DNA of 64,000 nt, from the NCBI GenBank assembly GCA_964030785.1, contig OZ034975.1:32579769-32643768 (forward strand), written 5' to 3'. Made by a program: the position numbers and the translations under genes. This document shows, piece by piece, positions 32,278-40,437 of the stretch (positions within the stretch are counted from its first letter, which is position 1; each line of letters begins with the position of its first letter). Under the pieces are notes generated by a model. It was not told the DNA's origin, made no database searches, and saw only the letters and a program-made list of their open reading frames with translations. The stretch comes from Siderastrea siderea. Lineage: Eukaryota > Cnidaria > Anthozoa > Scleractinia > Rhizangiidae.

Positions 32278-34107
32278 TTAGAGCACGAAAGAAGTGTAGG
32301 GGGAAACACGAGACGTAGTCGAGTGTTTCTCCCTACTTCTTGAGTAAATTGTTCGGTGAAATCCGGCCGAATTGTGGCTCATGAAAACCTGCACATTATT
32401 AACATGACAATTAGAAAACAAACTGCTTAAGGCTTGTGGCTGGTACTTAACAAACTGCTGCGCTGTGTTTCGTGAATGAACAACAGTCGAATTCATGGGA
32501 ACAAGGAGATTGCTCGAGGTGACAGCGTCAGGAAAACGCGGCTGCTGTGACTGCTGTGGCCTTCCACTCAACGCACTGGAAAGGATATCGGAACAAGCTC
32601 TTAGTTGTTCACTCGAAGGGCGGGCGTTGTAGTTTCTGAGGCTTGCTTCACTGCGATGGCCGGAGATCGCCATGATGTGCCGCGATGGAACTTGCCTGTC
32701 GGACCACAGCGTGATCGCAGTCGCTCTGACACTATGATTGGTGACAATTTTTGACAGAGACGCCAGTTTGGAAATCTCTTTCATCATTCCTGCAAGTTTG
32801 TTGACCTCCAGAGGTTTGTTGTCGTACCAGACTTGATCTTCCTTTGTTACAGCTCGTTTTGGGTACTGGAAAAGTGCTTCACACCGGGGATTTAGTTTCT
32901 GAAGATACATCTTTAGGCAGTTGAGGCCGTCAAAAAGCTGGTCATCTGATGTTGAATACATCCTTGCCTCCTTCTCCACACTGCTAACGTCGTCAATTCC
33001 TCCAGGGTGATTTTTCGTGGCCTCGTCGTGGGTCATTGAGACGTACTCGCGTCCGCTCTCGTCCATCAAGCTTTGGAAGCTTTGTTTTGTTAGTTCTCTT
33101 TGACCTTCGCGTCCTCGACGGCACCAGTACAGATTGATGTGAAACCAGACATTCCGCAGAAGGCCCCAAGGATTGTCTCCTCGAATTACACCGGAGGATT
33201 TTAACTTCTGAAGGTCTGCTTCTGGCATGGGAGGTTTGTGTTTGGTGTTTTCTTTGTTTTCTCGCTTGTTTAATTCTATCTGACTCTGTAGCAGCTTGTT
33301 CGAGGCTTGAAAGTCGATTCCTTTCGTAATAGAAATTCCTCGGTTGAGCGGAGGATTGTTGAGGTATCTCTCTATAGCGTTTCGAATGCCAAGGAGGGAT
33401 GACCTTGAGTAAGGTTCACCATCTTTTGTGCGAGCTTCAGCGTAGAAATGACGAAGGTAGTTATCTAGCTCTTTGTTGGTCATTTCGTGAAGGCTTCTCG
33501 CAATTTTTCTTTCACGGCACCAAGCTGTTTTGAAAACGTCAGAAAAAACATTTGTTATATGAGATAGGTCTGTGATGTGTATTGTTGAGGAAAATTTAAA
33601 GTTATTGTTTATATGTGTGTATTCGCTAGATAATTAATTTTCAAGTTTTCTTACTTGTTTTTTTGTTTGTTTGTTTATTTTTTTTTAACATGAAAATGTA
33701 CCATACGAGTGTAAGCCGTGTTTGAGTTTCAATTCCGTACTTTAGCTTATGACATTTTTACAGCATAAAAGGTCATAAAACTTACCTTCAAAAACTCGGA
33801 CAGCCCATTTTGTGTTCTCTTTGGTGTTTTTCGTCTCTGCTTTCTTTATCATTTCGTCAATTTCGGCGCTTGACATGTTTACAAACCTTTGGTTGACTTT
33901 TATGTTGCTACTTGCCGGCTCGCTGTTTTCATCTGTAACTTGTTCCGAAATTTCACTTTCTAACATAGTGTAATTTGTGCTGTTAGTCACAGGATGTTCT
34001 ATATCAACTGAAGCTAAGAGCTCGTTTTCGTTTTCGTTTTCCAGGTCATACAAGACGTCTGGGTCGAAAAAAATCCCGAGAGAGAAGTCCGGGAATTCGT
34101 CGGCCAT
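32278..34107 (-). CDS. Crypton/KIAA1958-like tyrosine recombinase, two exons
   Basis: Exon 1 33786-34107 (start MADEFPDFSLG) is joined to exon 2 32278-33524 by a GT-AG intron of 261 nt; the phases agree and the total is 523 codons. The N-terminus is acidic, then a helical block (MSSAEIDEMIKKAETKNTKE) and a SAM-like core-binding region (NKELDNYLRHFYAEARTKDG). Catalytic signatures: Arg in GREGQRELTKQSF, H-x-x-R in NHSVRATAITL, and GHRSEASLRNYN holding the tyrosine. This is the DUF3504-type recombinase of Crypton elements and their host-domesticated relatives. The last codons run into a hairpin repeat at 32293-32342, so the natural C-terminus may differ. It lies directly left of the 7.2-kb element but outside its target duplication. 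Confidence 0.82.
32293..32342. repeat. Hairpin repeat at the 3' end of the recombinase gene
   Basis: AAGAAGTGTAGGGGGAAACAC is matched by an inverse ending GTGTTTCTCCCTACTTCTT. It looks like one end of a foldback transposon and supplies the last codons of the recombinase frame. Confidence 0.55.
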
Positions 34108-34211
34108 TTTACAAATTGGTCGATGGCGTGACACCGTTACTCTGTGCATCTGTACTCTGATAAGGCACGCTGTTTCAACCAATCAGAGCGCCCGTTATAT
34201 CGAAACTTTAT

Positions 34212-34242
<31 letters not shown>

Positions 34243-34253
<11 letters not shown>

Positions 34254-34338
34254 ACAATTATTCTACGAGGTCGCGCTGGATATCGAATGATAGAAAACCA
34301 ACGAGGCGCGTAGCGCCGAGTTGGTTATAATCATTTGA
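34243..34338. repeat. Left half of a hairpin transposon split by the 7.2-kb element
   Basis: ACAATTATTCTACGAGG, then GATATCGAATGAT, then an inner palindrome around GGCGCGTAGCGCC. Its matching right arm (GATATCCAGC ... GTAGAATAATTGT) is at 41522-41560, beyond the insertion. Together they make one foldback element. Confidence 0.75.
34331..34338. repeat. Target site duplication, left copy (TCATTTGA)
   Basis: TCATTTGA directly precedes the terminal repeat start GAGTATATGTG at 34339; the identical octamer follows the other end at 41514-41521. An 8-bp duplication is what a cut-and-paste insertion would leave. Confidence 0.85.
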
Positions 34339-34705
34339 GAGTATATGTGCGCTCAATTGTTCTAATTTTATGCAAACGAGATTCGGGTCCAGAGGGCTAA
34401 TTTTATGCAATAGCCCGCGAAGCGGGCCTGAACCCTAAGTCGGGAAGCGGGTCGGTAGTGATTGGGATCCCTCATGAATAATAGCCCTAACCCTAAGCGG
34501 TCATCTTGGGTGGAATAACCCTAAGCCACCATCTTGTTTTTGAAGCGGCCATTTTGTTTTGAACCCTATAAATTTCTCGCTTTGAAAAAGCTCAGCGAAA
34601 GAAAGAAAAAGAAAGGATGCGCCAGCCGGGATTCGAACCTGACGAAGATTTAAAGACATGTCCAATTCGTAACCTAATACTTACCTGACTGCGCCAAGCC
34701 CGGGC
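34339..34705. repeat. Left terminal inverted repeat
   Basis: Matches the inverse of 41088-41513: first 38 nt identical, then blocks CCCGCGAAGCGGG, CCTCATGAATAATAGCCCTAA, GCCATxTTGTTTTGAACCCTA, a GAAAGAAAG run, and the tRNA-like module ending GCCAAGCCCGGGCTGAC. Four clusters of CCCTAA lie at about 34431, 34485, 34518 and 34562, the orientation found at a left chromosome end. Confidence 0.82.
34617..34702 (-). ncRNA. tRNA-like Pol III module in the left terminal repeat, pointing outward
   Basis: On the minus strand an A-box-like TGGCGCAGTCAGG is followed about 50 nt later by a canonical B box GGTTCGAATCC. Acceptor and anticodon stems do not fold as a normal tRNA, so this is a tRNA-like or SINE-head sequence. 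Transcription would run out through the CCCTAA region to the element end. Confidence 0.55.
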
Positions 34706-34869
34706 TGACTGAGTAATGACTTGGATGGGTTCTAGTAGTGGCTTCTGAAATAACTACATATTAATCAGCAGGTCCATAACAACCAAGTAAAACAAAGGTC
34801 TATTTCATTTTTGATCTATTTTTATTTCTGTTTCAATAACAAACCATATCCCTGTTTCAAACTGTACAG

Positions 34870-35863
34870 TTAAAACTGACCGCGAAACACGGAACTTGTG
34901 CTAGGTATTTCACCTAATCGTCCCTGGGTAAATTGCTTGGGGGAATCATCCTCGTCTTCTGGACTGTCCTCTTCAGGACTCTCTTCTCCAGCTGTGACCA
35001 TATCGTCTTCATCTGGTGACTCGTCAGGGGACTCGTCGGGTGATTCATCCTCTTCATCAGTGTCTTCATCGGTGTCTTCGCCTTCCTCAGGTTCTTCTAT
35101 CGGCTGGAAGACACGATTGAGAAGGTATTTCCGTTGGTTCACAGCTGCTTCCACGGCTTCATTGTAGTCCATGTCGTCTTCATCGATCATACGGTTTCTG
35201 GTTTCCAAAATGGCTTTGTGTAATGGATCGTCTCGAAGCACGCGAACCAATTTGAGATGTTCAATGTAGACTTGTCTCAGTGCTTTTTGCAGCTCGGGCA
35301 ATATCTCATTATAGGCGCGAATTTTGGCCCGTTTCTTGCTTAAACCAGCCTTTCGCAGTCTTGACCAAGTGCTGAAAGTCTTTGAGTTTGATGGCTTTGA
35401 CACTATCTCGAAACTCGTCCCAGGGGTCTATGTCTGAGACCCCCATGTTGACTGGTGACTTGGGTGATGTAGGTGATTCGGGAAACACATCCAAGGGTTT
35501 CAGACTATCGGGTGACATGGGATCCCCAAAAATGTCGTAGATAAATTTCTTTCCGGATTTAGGATCAATGTGGACAGTAGGCTCAATGATGTCTGCTGAC
35601 TCAACTGTTTTTGGTTCTGCTGTCTCAGCGATTTCGGCTACTTCCGTTGTTTCTGTGTCTGGCGGACTTGGTGGTTCAGCGGGTCTGGGTGAAATCACGT
35701 CGGGTCCTAAGAGTGGTTCGGTTGGACTCGACGGTTCTGTTTGTTTACCTATGGGGTTGATCTCAGTCAAATACTCTTTGACTTTACAAGTTTTTTCGTG
35801 ACGTTTTCGACTATCCGGTCGACTAAATTTTTTCAAACAATAGTCGCAATCGTGACTACTCAT
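34870..35863 (-). CDS. C2H2 finger-acidic protein, split over two overlapping frames
   Basis: The first frame, 35863-35309, starts with a finger CDYCLKKFSRPDSRKRHEKTC, a Pro/Ser/Glu linker, then IDPWDEFRDSVKAIKLKDFQHLVK. The second, 35403-34870, begins at a GTG and has a helical region (AGLSKKRAKIRAYNEILPEL..., then DDPLHKAILETRNRMIDEDD) and a very acidic SPDESPDESPDED tail. They overlap by 95 nt and together look like one protein whose frame changes between about 35400 and 35330: by a frameshift mutation, a small intron or programmed shifting. Probably a DNA-binding regulator or core protein. AATAAA on this strand follows near 34830. Confidence 0.62.
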
Positions 35864-35894
35864 CGAGAGACATCTGCACTGGTTGGTGACTTGA

Positions 35895-36170
35895 CTAAAA
35901 TGCAGTAAACGTGGTAAAATCAGGACTTTTATAGTTTTCTTTTAGATCAGATCGAGGAGGGTCTGCTTCTAACTTGGTTAAATCTAGGATCAGATGTTGA
36001 ATGTTTTTCTGAATTTTTTCCAGCTGTTGTATCAACTCATCTTTGGGGTTATGTTTTGGATAATCAGGTGGCGAATTTTGCTTTCGTTTCCAACAGTTCA
36101 ATCGTTCGTGACGTTTTCTTACCCAATTGGTTTTAAAAACACGTCCGCAATAGAAGCAAGGGTCCGACAT
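35895..36170 (-). CDS. Small single-finger coiled-coil protein
   Basis: 91 residues. Finger CFYCGRVFKTNWVRKRHERLNC at residues 5-26 (C-x2-C...H...C), basic linker, then a helix with regular hydrophobics (LIQQLEKIQKNIQHLILDLTKL). The finger resembles those of the neighbouring genes, suggesting duplication within the element. It ends 31 nt before the start of the finger/acidic gene on the same strand. Its upstream region is the tandem repeat block. Confidence 0.68.
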   Translation of the reverse strand: MSDPCFYCGRVFKTNWVRKRHERLNCWKRKQNSPPDYPKHNPKDELIQQLEKIQKNIQHLILDLTKLEADPPRSDLKENYKSPDFTTFTAF

Positions 36171-36240
36171 GTTGACGGGATCAACGGTGAAACTAAATGG
36201 TCTCTACACTGTTTCGTGATGGTATTTACGTCTTTTATAA

Positions 36241-36782
36241 GTCTACACGAGTTGGTGTTTATCACAGCTTTGTGTTGAAATTTTTTTCTAAGTCTACACG
36301 AGTTGGTGTTTATCACAGGTTGGTGGAAATTTTTTCTAAGTCTACACGAGTTGGTGTTTATCACAGGTTGGTGGAAATTTTTTCTAAGTCTACACGAGTT
36401 GGTGTTTATCACAGGTTGGTGGAAATTTTTTCTAAGTCTACACGAGTTGGTGTTTATCACAGGTTGGTGGAAATTTTTTCTAAGTCTACTCGTGTTGGTG
36501 TTTATCACAGCTTTGTGTTGAAATTTTTTTCTTAGTCTACACGAGTTGGTGTTTATCACAGCTTTGTGTTGAAATTTTTTTCTAAGTCTACACGAGTTGG
36601 TGTTTATCACAGCTTTGTGTTGAAATTTTTTCTAAGTCTACACGAGTTGGTGTTTATCACAGGTTGGTGGAAATTTTTTTCTAAGTCTACACGAGTTGGT
36701 GTTTATCACAGGTTGGTGGAAACTTTTTTCTAAGTCTACACGAGTTGGTGTTTATCACAGGTTGGTGGAAATGTTTCTAGAG
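36241..36782. repeat. Eleven 48/51-bp tandem repeats in two variants
   Basis: The unit begins AGTCTACACGAGTTGGTG, then TTTATCACAG. It ends either GTTGGTGGAAATTTTTTCTA (variant A) or CTTTGTGTTGAAATTTTTTTC (variant B, 2-3 nt longer). Order from left: B A A A A B B B A A A. Units are contiguous with no spacers. The minus-strand frame through part of it is a consequence of unit lengths near multiples of three. It sits between two gene blocks and could be an enhancer, hr-like origin or iteron array. Confidence 0.9.
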
Positions 36783-36821
36783 TAAATACTTCATTGATCA
36801 TTTGCTTTCATGATAGTTGGT

Positions 36822-36837
36822 GGTTCCTAAAAGAACC
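36822..36837 (-). terminator. Histone-like 3' stem-loop
   Basis: Minus strand GGTTCTTTTAGGAACC (6-bp stem, TTTA loop), preceded by AAC and followed by ACC, about 100 nt after the stop of the three-finger gene at 36938. Same hairpin as at 38530, 39869, 40378 and 40900. Confidence 0.72.
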
Positions 36838-36937
36838 GTTGGTTGTCTTCTTTCGCTTGACATTCTGTCGCTTGACATTCTTTCGCAAACGTACTGTTTG
36901 CTGAGATACAAGCTCCGGAAAAAGTTTGCTGAGACGC

Positions 36938-37435
36938 CTACGCATACATCCAACGTTGACATTCTTGGATCGTTGTTAAACGCTCCTTCATGGTTTCATA
37001 GTCCAACCCGAGATAACAGAGTTGGTTGTCTTTAGATAGCCAATACCCATAACTGGTACCATTGCTAGCATGAACATACCCTCGCCAGATTTCAGGATTG
37101 TGTTGTAAAATCTGTAATTTTTCAAATCGATCTTCCAACCATTCTTCTTCCATCGGTTCTGGTGGAACTCGACAATAGTCTTCTTCACGTCTCTGACGTT
37201 GTCCCTCGGTAGTAAATGTTGCATCGCAATAGCTACAAGGAAATCTATGTCTTTCCTTACACCCTCTTTCATGACGATCTCGACTGTCTTTGCGTGTGAA
37301 CTTGGATACGCAGAAACTACACTGAAACCTTCTTCGTTCCTCAACGGGTTTGCAACAAATTTCGTCTCTAACATGTTGATTACGATGACATTTTTGTGTA
37401 AACAGATCGTCACAACGAAAGCATTGGTAAGCCAT
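36938..37435 (-). CDS. Three-finger C2H2-like protein
   Basis: 165 residues from the ATG at 37435 (MAYQCFRCDDLF); upstream codons in frame overlap the next gene and are not needed. Three C-x2-C...H...C fingers: CFRCDDLFTQKCHRNQH (about 5-27), CSFCVSKFTRKDSRDRH (about 38-58), CSYCDATFTTEGQRQRR (about 66-87, final ligands odd). The remaining half contains YGYWLSKDNQLCYLGLDYE and may form a separate domain. Probably DNA-binding. The stem-loop at 36822 marks the 3' end. The upstream gene ends 8 nt before this start, so the two may share one transcript. Confidence 0.72.
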   Translation of the reverse strand: MAYQCFRCDDLFTQKCHRNQHVRDEICCKPVEERRRFQCSFCVSKFTRKDSRDRHERGCKERHRFPCSYCDATFTTEGQRQRREEDYCRVPPEPMEEEWLEDRFEKLQILQHNPEIWRGYVHASNGTSYGYWLSKDNQLCYLGLDYETMKERLTTIQECQRWMYA

Positions 37436-37443
37436 GGTCAAAG

Positions 37444-37752
37444 TTAGGCTGTCTGGTTCTGGGCTGACTCTTTTAACCGTAGCAGACCATCCAACGTCAC
37501 AATAGAAGGAATGGGATGACGTCGGCGAATTTCTTGAAAACAAGGAAACGCGTTCGGACATGTTTCCAACCAAACCATAAACACAATCCAACGACCGATA
37601 TTGCCTTGACAAAGATCCAAAGCTTCTAAAGGATTTTCTACGGGCTCTGGTAAATCATGTCCTTCATACAGCTGCTTACACAAGTAGAGATGCGTCTTGT
37701 AAAGAAACCAATCCGTAAAACTCGACGATAGATACAGAAAACATCCTGTCAT
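37444..37752 (-). CDS. Hypothetical 102-residue protein
   Basis: Starts MTGCFLYLSSSFTDWFLYKT at 37752, ends 37444. Aromatic and hydrophobic, Cys-containing (LDLCQGNIGRWIVFMVWLETC); not a clear TM protein, no family recognised. It forms a divergent pair with the gene at 37963; the spacer holds TGACGTCA at 37831 and mirrored TTTCGTAGAAGAAG / TTTGCGTAAGAAGA motifs. Confidence 0.58.
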   Translation of the reverse strand: MTGCFLYLSSSFTDWFLYKTHLYLCKQLYEGHDLPEPVENPLEALDLCQGNIGRWIVFMVWLETCPNAFPCFQEIRRRHPIPSIVTLDGLLRLKESAQNQTA

Positions 37753-37830
37753 CTTGTATTCACAGCAAAAAGATACTTTTTTTGCGTAAGAAGAAATTCT
37801 GCTGCTTCTTCTACGAAATAGAACAAAGAC

Positions 37831-37838
37831 TGACGTCA
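37831..37838. promoter_or_regulatory. CRE palindrome TGACGTCA in a divergent promoter
   Basis: Perfect CREB/ATF-type octamer between the divergent genes 37444-37752 (-) and 37963-38505 (+). The same octamer sits in the other divergent promoter of this element at 39524. Confidence 0.6.
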
Positions 37839-37962
37839 GCGGGCGAGTTCGGACATGTTTTAGGGTGGGTACTAACAGACATGACGAACAAGTACCTGTT
37901 AGTGTCAGTTTTAGTCATTTGAGTCAACAGCAAGCTTACTTTTGCGTAAGAAGAAAGTCGAC

Positions 37963-38505
37963 ATGGAGCAAATCTGTATGATTCTGGATTTGGATGGGTA
38001 TCGTATACGATCTGGTTTTATTCTGCGTGAAATGGGTGTGTACAGTCAACGTTACGGAAGTTTGAGTTGGATGTTTGAAAACACTCTACCTTTCTTCTAC
38101 TTGGATCGGAAAGATCAACATACGTGTCATTATGTGTACCGTCATGTGCATGGACTCCCGTTTGAATCAACCCCTACAGAAAAAGCGTACCCACAACATC
38201 TCGTCAAACATTTAGTGGATGTGACCTATCATCAATCCAAAACACATGGCAAGCAGCTTGCAGCTTACAAAGGAGGACGACTGGAAAAGGATTTACTGCA
38301 AGAACTACAGATTCCTTGCATCAATTTGGAAGACTTGGGCTGCCCCAAAGTAGAAGAACTCGTTGCTGTTGGATTCAAACCTGGGTCAAGTTGTGGGCAC
38401 CATCTCAAACCCACCCTCCATTGCCCTAAACAGGAAACCGATTTGTTTAACCAATGGATGCAGTCTCAACTTAACAAGCAAACCTTTTCACACAGCTTTT
38501 CGTAG
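37963..38505 (+). CDS. Putative RNase H-fold-like protein of mobile-element type
   Basis: 180 residues from the ATG at 37963 (MEQICMILDLDGYRIRSGF); an in-frame ATG at 37942 lies in the shared TTTTGCGTAAGAAGAAA leader motif and is less likely. Blocks: ILDLDGY near the N-terminus, YVYRHVHGLPF, AYKGGRLEKDLLQELQIP, INLEDLGCPKVEEL, and a terminal C-x-H-H...HCPK zinc-like cluster. The DLDG start and KGG...L.IP...L...CPK pattern recalls RNase H-like exonuclease folds in ORFs of animal mobile elements; no catalytic set is proven. A histone-like stem-loop begins 25 nt after the stop. Confidence 0.66.
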   Translation: MEQICMILDLDGYRIRSGFILREMGVYSQRYGSLSWMFENTLPFFYLDRKDQHTCHYVYRHVHGLPFESTPTEKAYPQHLVKHLVDVTYHQSKTHGKQLAAYKGGRLEKDLLQELQIPCINLEDLGCPKVEELVAVGFKPGSSCGHHLKPTLHCPKQETDLFNQWMQSQLNKQTFSHSFS

Positions 38506-38529
38506 AAAAGCGAGAGACTAAAAACAAAC

Positions 38530-38545
38530 GGTTCTTGTAGGAACC
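38530..38545 (+). terminator. Histone-like 3' stem-loop
   Basis: GGTTCTTGTAGGAACC with AAAC before and ACCCA after, the flanks typical of the histone mRNA hairpin. AAAGTCTGTGACCA lies about 20 nt downstream, matching a motif after the other copies. Confidence 0.72.
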
Positions 38546-38595
38546 ACCCAATTTTATTCAAAGTCTGTGACCAACAAGTATTTTCACAAGATTGT

Positions 38596-39480
38596 TTAAC
38601 TGTTTGTTAAGTTTAACTTTTTTACAAGAGTCATAAATTGTTTGAAATCTTTCACAACATCAAAATGATAGTTTTCTTTGAGTAAAACCAGTTCTGTGTT
38701 TCCCTCTTGTCCATAGGATTGCCATCCAAAACGTTCATACACATCAACGATGATGAGATTGTAGTCGTGTAGATGTTGTTGAAATAGTTTCAGATCGTCT
38801 TCGAAATAAGTTTCCATTTGCCATTTTCTGAATCCTTTTCGAATCGGTACTCCGGCCTCCCGATGTAACTGTTCGGCTGCCTCTTTAATTTCCTTATCCC
38901 ACCATCTTAGATTTTGTGATCGTGCTTTCGCATAGACCAAAGCTCTGGCTAAGATCATGGCTCCAGGTCTTAAATTTAACACGGTTCCGATGAGTTCACG
39001 ACGCCAGGGTTGACATTTCATCTGATGAAAGTCAAAATTACGTTTCTCTGTAAATTCTTCTCGACAGTGTTCACAGACGAGTCTGTTTCGACAACAATGA
39101 TCTGCGTCTGATTTGTGAGCCCATTTACGTCCACAATCTTGACACTTGTGTTTCATTCGATCTAGCAAAGATCGCATGTAGACTTTTTGAAACCCGTTAC
39201 AGCAGACATCGCGTTCATCCGGTGTGTCATAGTGTGTCTTACAGGATCGACAGAGAAAACCATAGGCTAAGAGGAGAGCTAGTCGTTTGTTCGTACCAAA
39301 AAATTCATCGCATCGACGTTTGTAACGAAGGTTCATTTGTTCTTCAACCTCCTCATCGTCTATACGTGATCGTTTGACTTTTAGGTAGTCATATCGGCAG
39401 TTCTTTATCTCGTCATAGGTAGTCAGAACCTGTTGATATTCGTCACATAGAATCTTGAGTTCAACCTCTGTCAACATCAT
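38596..39480 (-). CDS. Cysteine-rich zinc-binding protein with HYDVI-like C-terminus
   Basis: 294 residues. The N-terminal helical charged region is followed by a Cys cluster: LCRSCKTHY...DVCC (about 78-95), HKCQDCGRKWAHKSDADHCC (about 111-130), and a C2H2-like CEHCREEFTEKRNFDFHQMKC (about 136-156). The C-terminus has LIIVDVYERFGW and ELVLLKENYHFDVVKDFKQFM, which resembles the IVVY...HYDVI module at the N-terminus of Polinton polymerases; this is inference. Divergent from the ORF at 39641, with TGACGTCA between them. Role unknown, possibly nucleic-acid binding. Confidence 0.66.
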   Translation of the reverse strand: MMLTEVELKILCDEYQQVLTTYDEIKNCRYDYLKVKRSRIDDEEVEEQMNLRYKRRCDEFFGTNKRLALLLAYGFLCRSCKTHYDTPDERDVCCNGFQKVYMRSLLDRMKHKCQDCGRKWAHKSDADHCCRNRLVCEHCREEFTEKRNFDFHQMKCQPWRRELIGTVLNLRPGAMILARALVYAKARSQNLRWWDKEIKEAAEQLHREAGVPIRKGFRKWQMETYFEDDLKLFQQHLHDYNLIIVDVYERFGWQSYGQEGNTELVLLKENYHFDVVKDFKQFMTLVKKLNLTNS

Positions 39481-39523
39481 GTTTGAATGATTCTACTTCT
39501 TTCTTAGAACATAGGTGGGGTCG

Positions 39524-39531
39524 TGACGTCA
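39524..39531. promoter_or_regulatory. CRE palindrome TGACGTCA in the second divergent promoter
   Basis: Lies 43 nt upstream of the minus-strand start at 39480 and about 110 nt upstream of the plus-strand ORF at 39641. Same octamer and context as 37831. Confidence 0.6.
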
Positions 39532-39640
39532 TCGGATGTGTTTAGACAAGCCCAACGATTTTCAAATCCATCATTCACACATTCAGACACACACTTAGTG
39601 ATCGCTTAAAGAAATACAAAGTCTTTCGTAAGAAAACAAC

Positions 39641-39847
39641 ACGGAGTATTATCGAGATCTCAATCGAAATGACTTCAAGTCAGATGAAGCGTATGAAGCA
39701 GAACGATTTAAACGGGGTTTAGCCTGTGGCTTTACTTTGGAACAGATTTTTCTCCATCAACTCATTGGCGTAGGGCTATGTTTAGGCTTGAGCCAAGCAG
39801 AAATTGAAGCCCATGTTGGCGCAGACTCGGGATATGTGTTTTCATAA
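39641..39847 (+). CDS. Small ORF with ACG where a start codon is expected
   Basis: 68 codons, TEYYRDLNRNDFKSDEAYEAE..., ending YVFS. There is no ATG in frame. The sequence TTTCGTAAGAAAACAAC-ACG-GAG aligns with TTTGCGTAAGAAGAAAGTCGAC-ATG-GAG of the gene at 37963, so ACG occupies the start position: a mutated start or a non-AUG start. The middle is an amphipathic segment (GLACGFTLEQIFLHQLIGVG). A histone-like stem-loop begins 22 nt after the stop, as for its neighbours. Function unknown. Confidence 0.5.
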   Translation, partial: TEYYRDLNRNDFKSDEAYEAERFKRGLACGFTLEQIFLHQLIGVGLCLGLSQAEIEAHVGADSGYVFS

Positions 39848-39868
39848 CCAACGCGGCAAACAACCAAC

Positions 39869-39884
39869 GGTTCTTTTAGGAACC
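39869..39884 (+). terminator. Histone-like 3' stem-loop
   Basis: GGTTCTTTTAGGAACC, followed by ACCCA and then AATAAAGTGTATGACCA. It begins 22 nt after the stop of the 39641 ORF. Confidence 0.75.
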
Positions 39885-40081
39885 ACCCATTTGAATAAAG
39901 TGTATGACCAGATCTTTTTTTATACCGCCCTTTGTGGTACCGATCGGATCGGAATACTAATGTATCTGCATACTAATGTGTCGGCGCGTTGCGTACAAAG
40001 CATGTTTCCTGAGAGGGACCGCTTGTTGTGATAAAATACCGCTCCTTGTTTCTATCATTCAGTAGAAAGCAAAGTAACAAC

Positions 40082-40354
40082 ATGTCTTACATGGTGACTT
40101 CGTGGTGGGATATCTTACCACCCGAAATCCAGCAGTACATTATCAAGTTAGCCGACCGACAGCATCACCGGGACCAGTTAAACCGAGTTCATCAGGTATT
40201 ACGTTTGTTTTGGAACATTTGTAACTGTGGTCCATACCATATGTTACGCGGAATTCATTTCAGCAAGAAATGGAACATGAGCTGTGGTATTAGAGCGTTT
40301 TTTAGAAAACGCAACCAAGTTATCTACAAGTATATCATTTGCTGTCGCAAATAG
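40082..40354 (+). CDS. F-box-like protein, first of three alternative C-termini
   Basis: 90 residues from MSYMVTSWWDILPPEIQQYI. SWWDILPPEIQQYIIKLAD is a good F-box-like helix, suggesting a SKP1/cullin adaptor. After ...NRVHQ (40195) comes CAG|GTATTA, a potential splice donor in phase 0. Unspliced, the frame continues with VLRLFWNICNCGPYHMLRGI. Two related units downstream (40438 and 40673) start with LNKLWGICRCGPFHML-type sequence immediately after TTTCAG acceptors, also phase 0. Hence exon 40082-40195 could be joined to either. The stem-loop at 40378 ends this version. Confidence 0.65.
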   Translation: MSYMVTSWWDILPPEIQQYIIKLADRQHHRDQLNRVHQVLRLFWNICNCGPYHMLRGIHFSKKWNMSCGIRAFFRKRNQVIYKYIICCRK

Positions 40355-40377
40355 TCATTTGTTTGTGAAAAACAAAC

Positions 40378-40393
40378 GGTTCTTTTAGGAACC
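40378..40393 (+). terminator. Histone-like 3' stem-loop
   Basis: GGTTCTTTTAGGAACC in AAAC...ACCACA context, 24 nt after the stop at 40354. A TATGACCA motif lies downstream, before the next acceptor. Confidence 0.75.
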
Positions 40394-40437
40394 ACCACAT
40401 CCATAAAAGCTTATGACCAAAATTTGCTTTATTTCAG

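Noticed and set aside
36119..36610. 163-codon minus-strand frame through the tandem repeats as a repeat protein
   Set aside because: Frame persists because most units are 48 or 51 nt; it breaks in units with one T fewer and runs into the out-of-frame end of the finger gene.
36241..36782. Tandem repeats as a CRISPR array
   Set aside because: Units are contiguous without unique spacers, and the genome is eukaryotic by intron structure.
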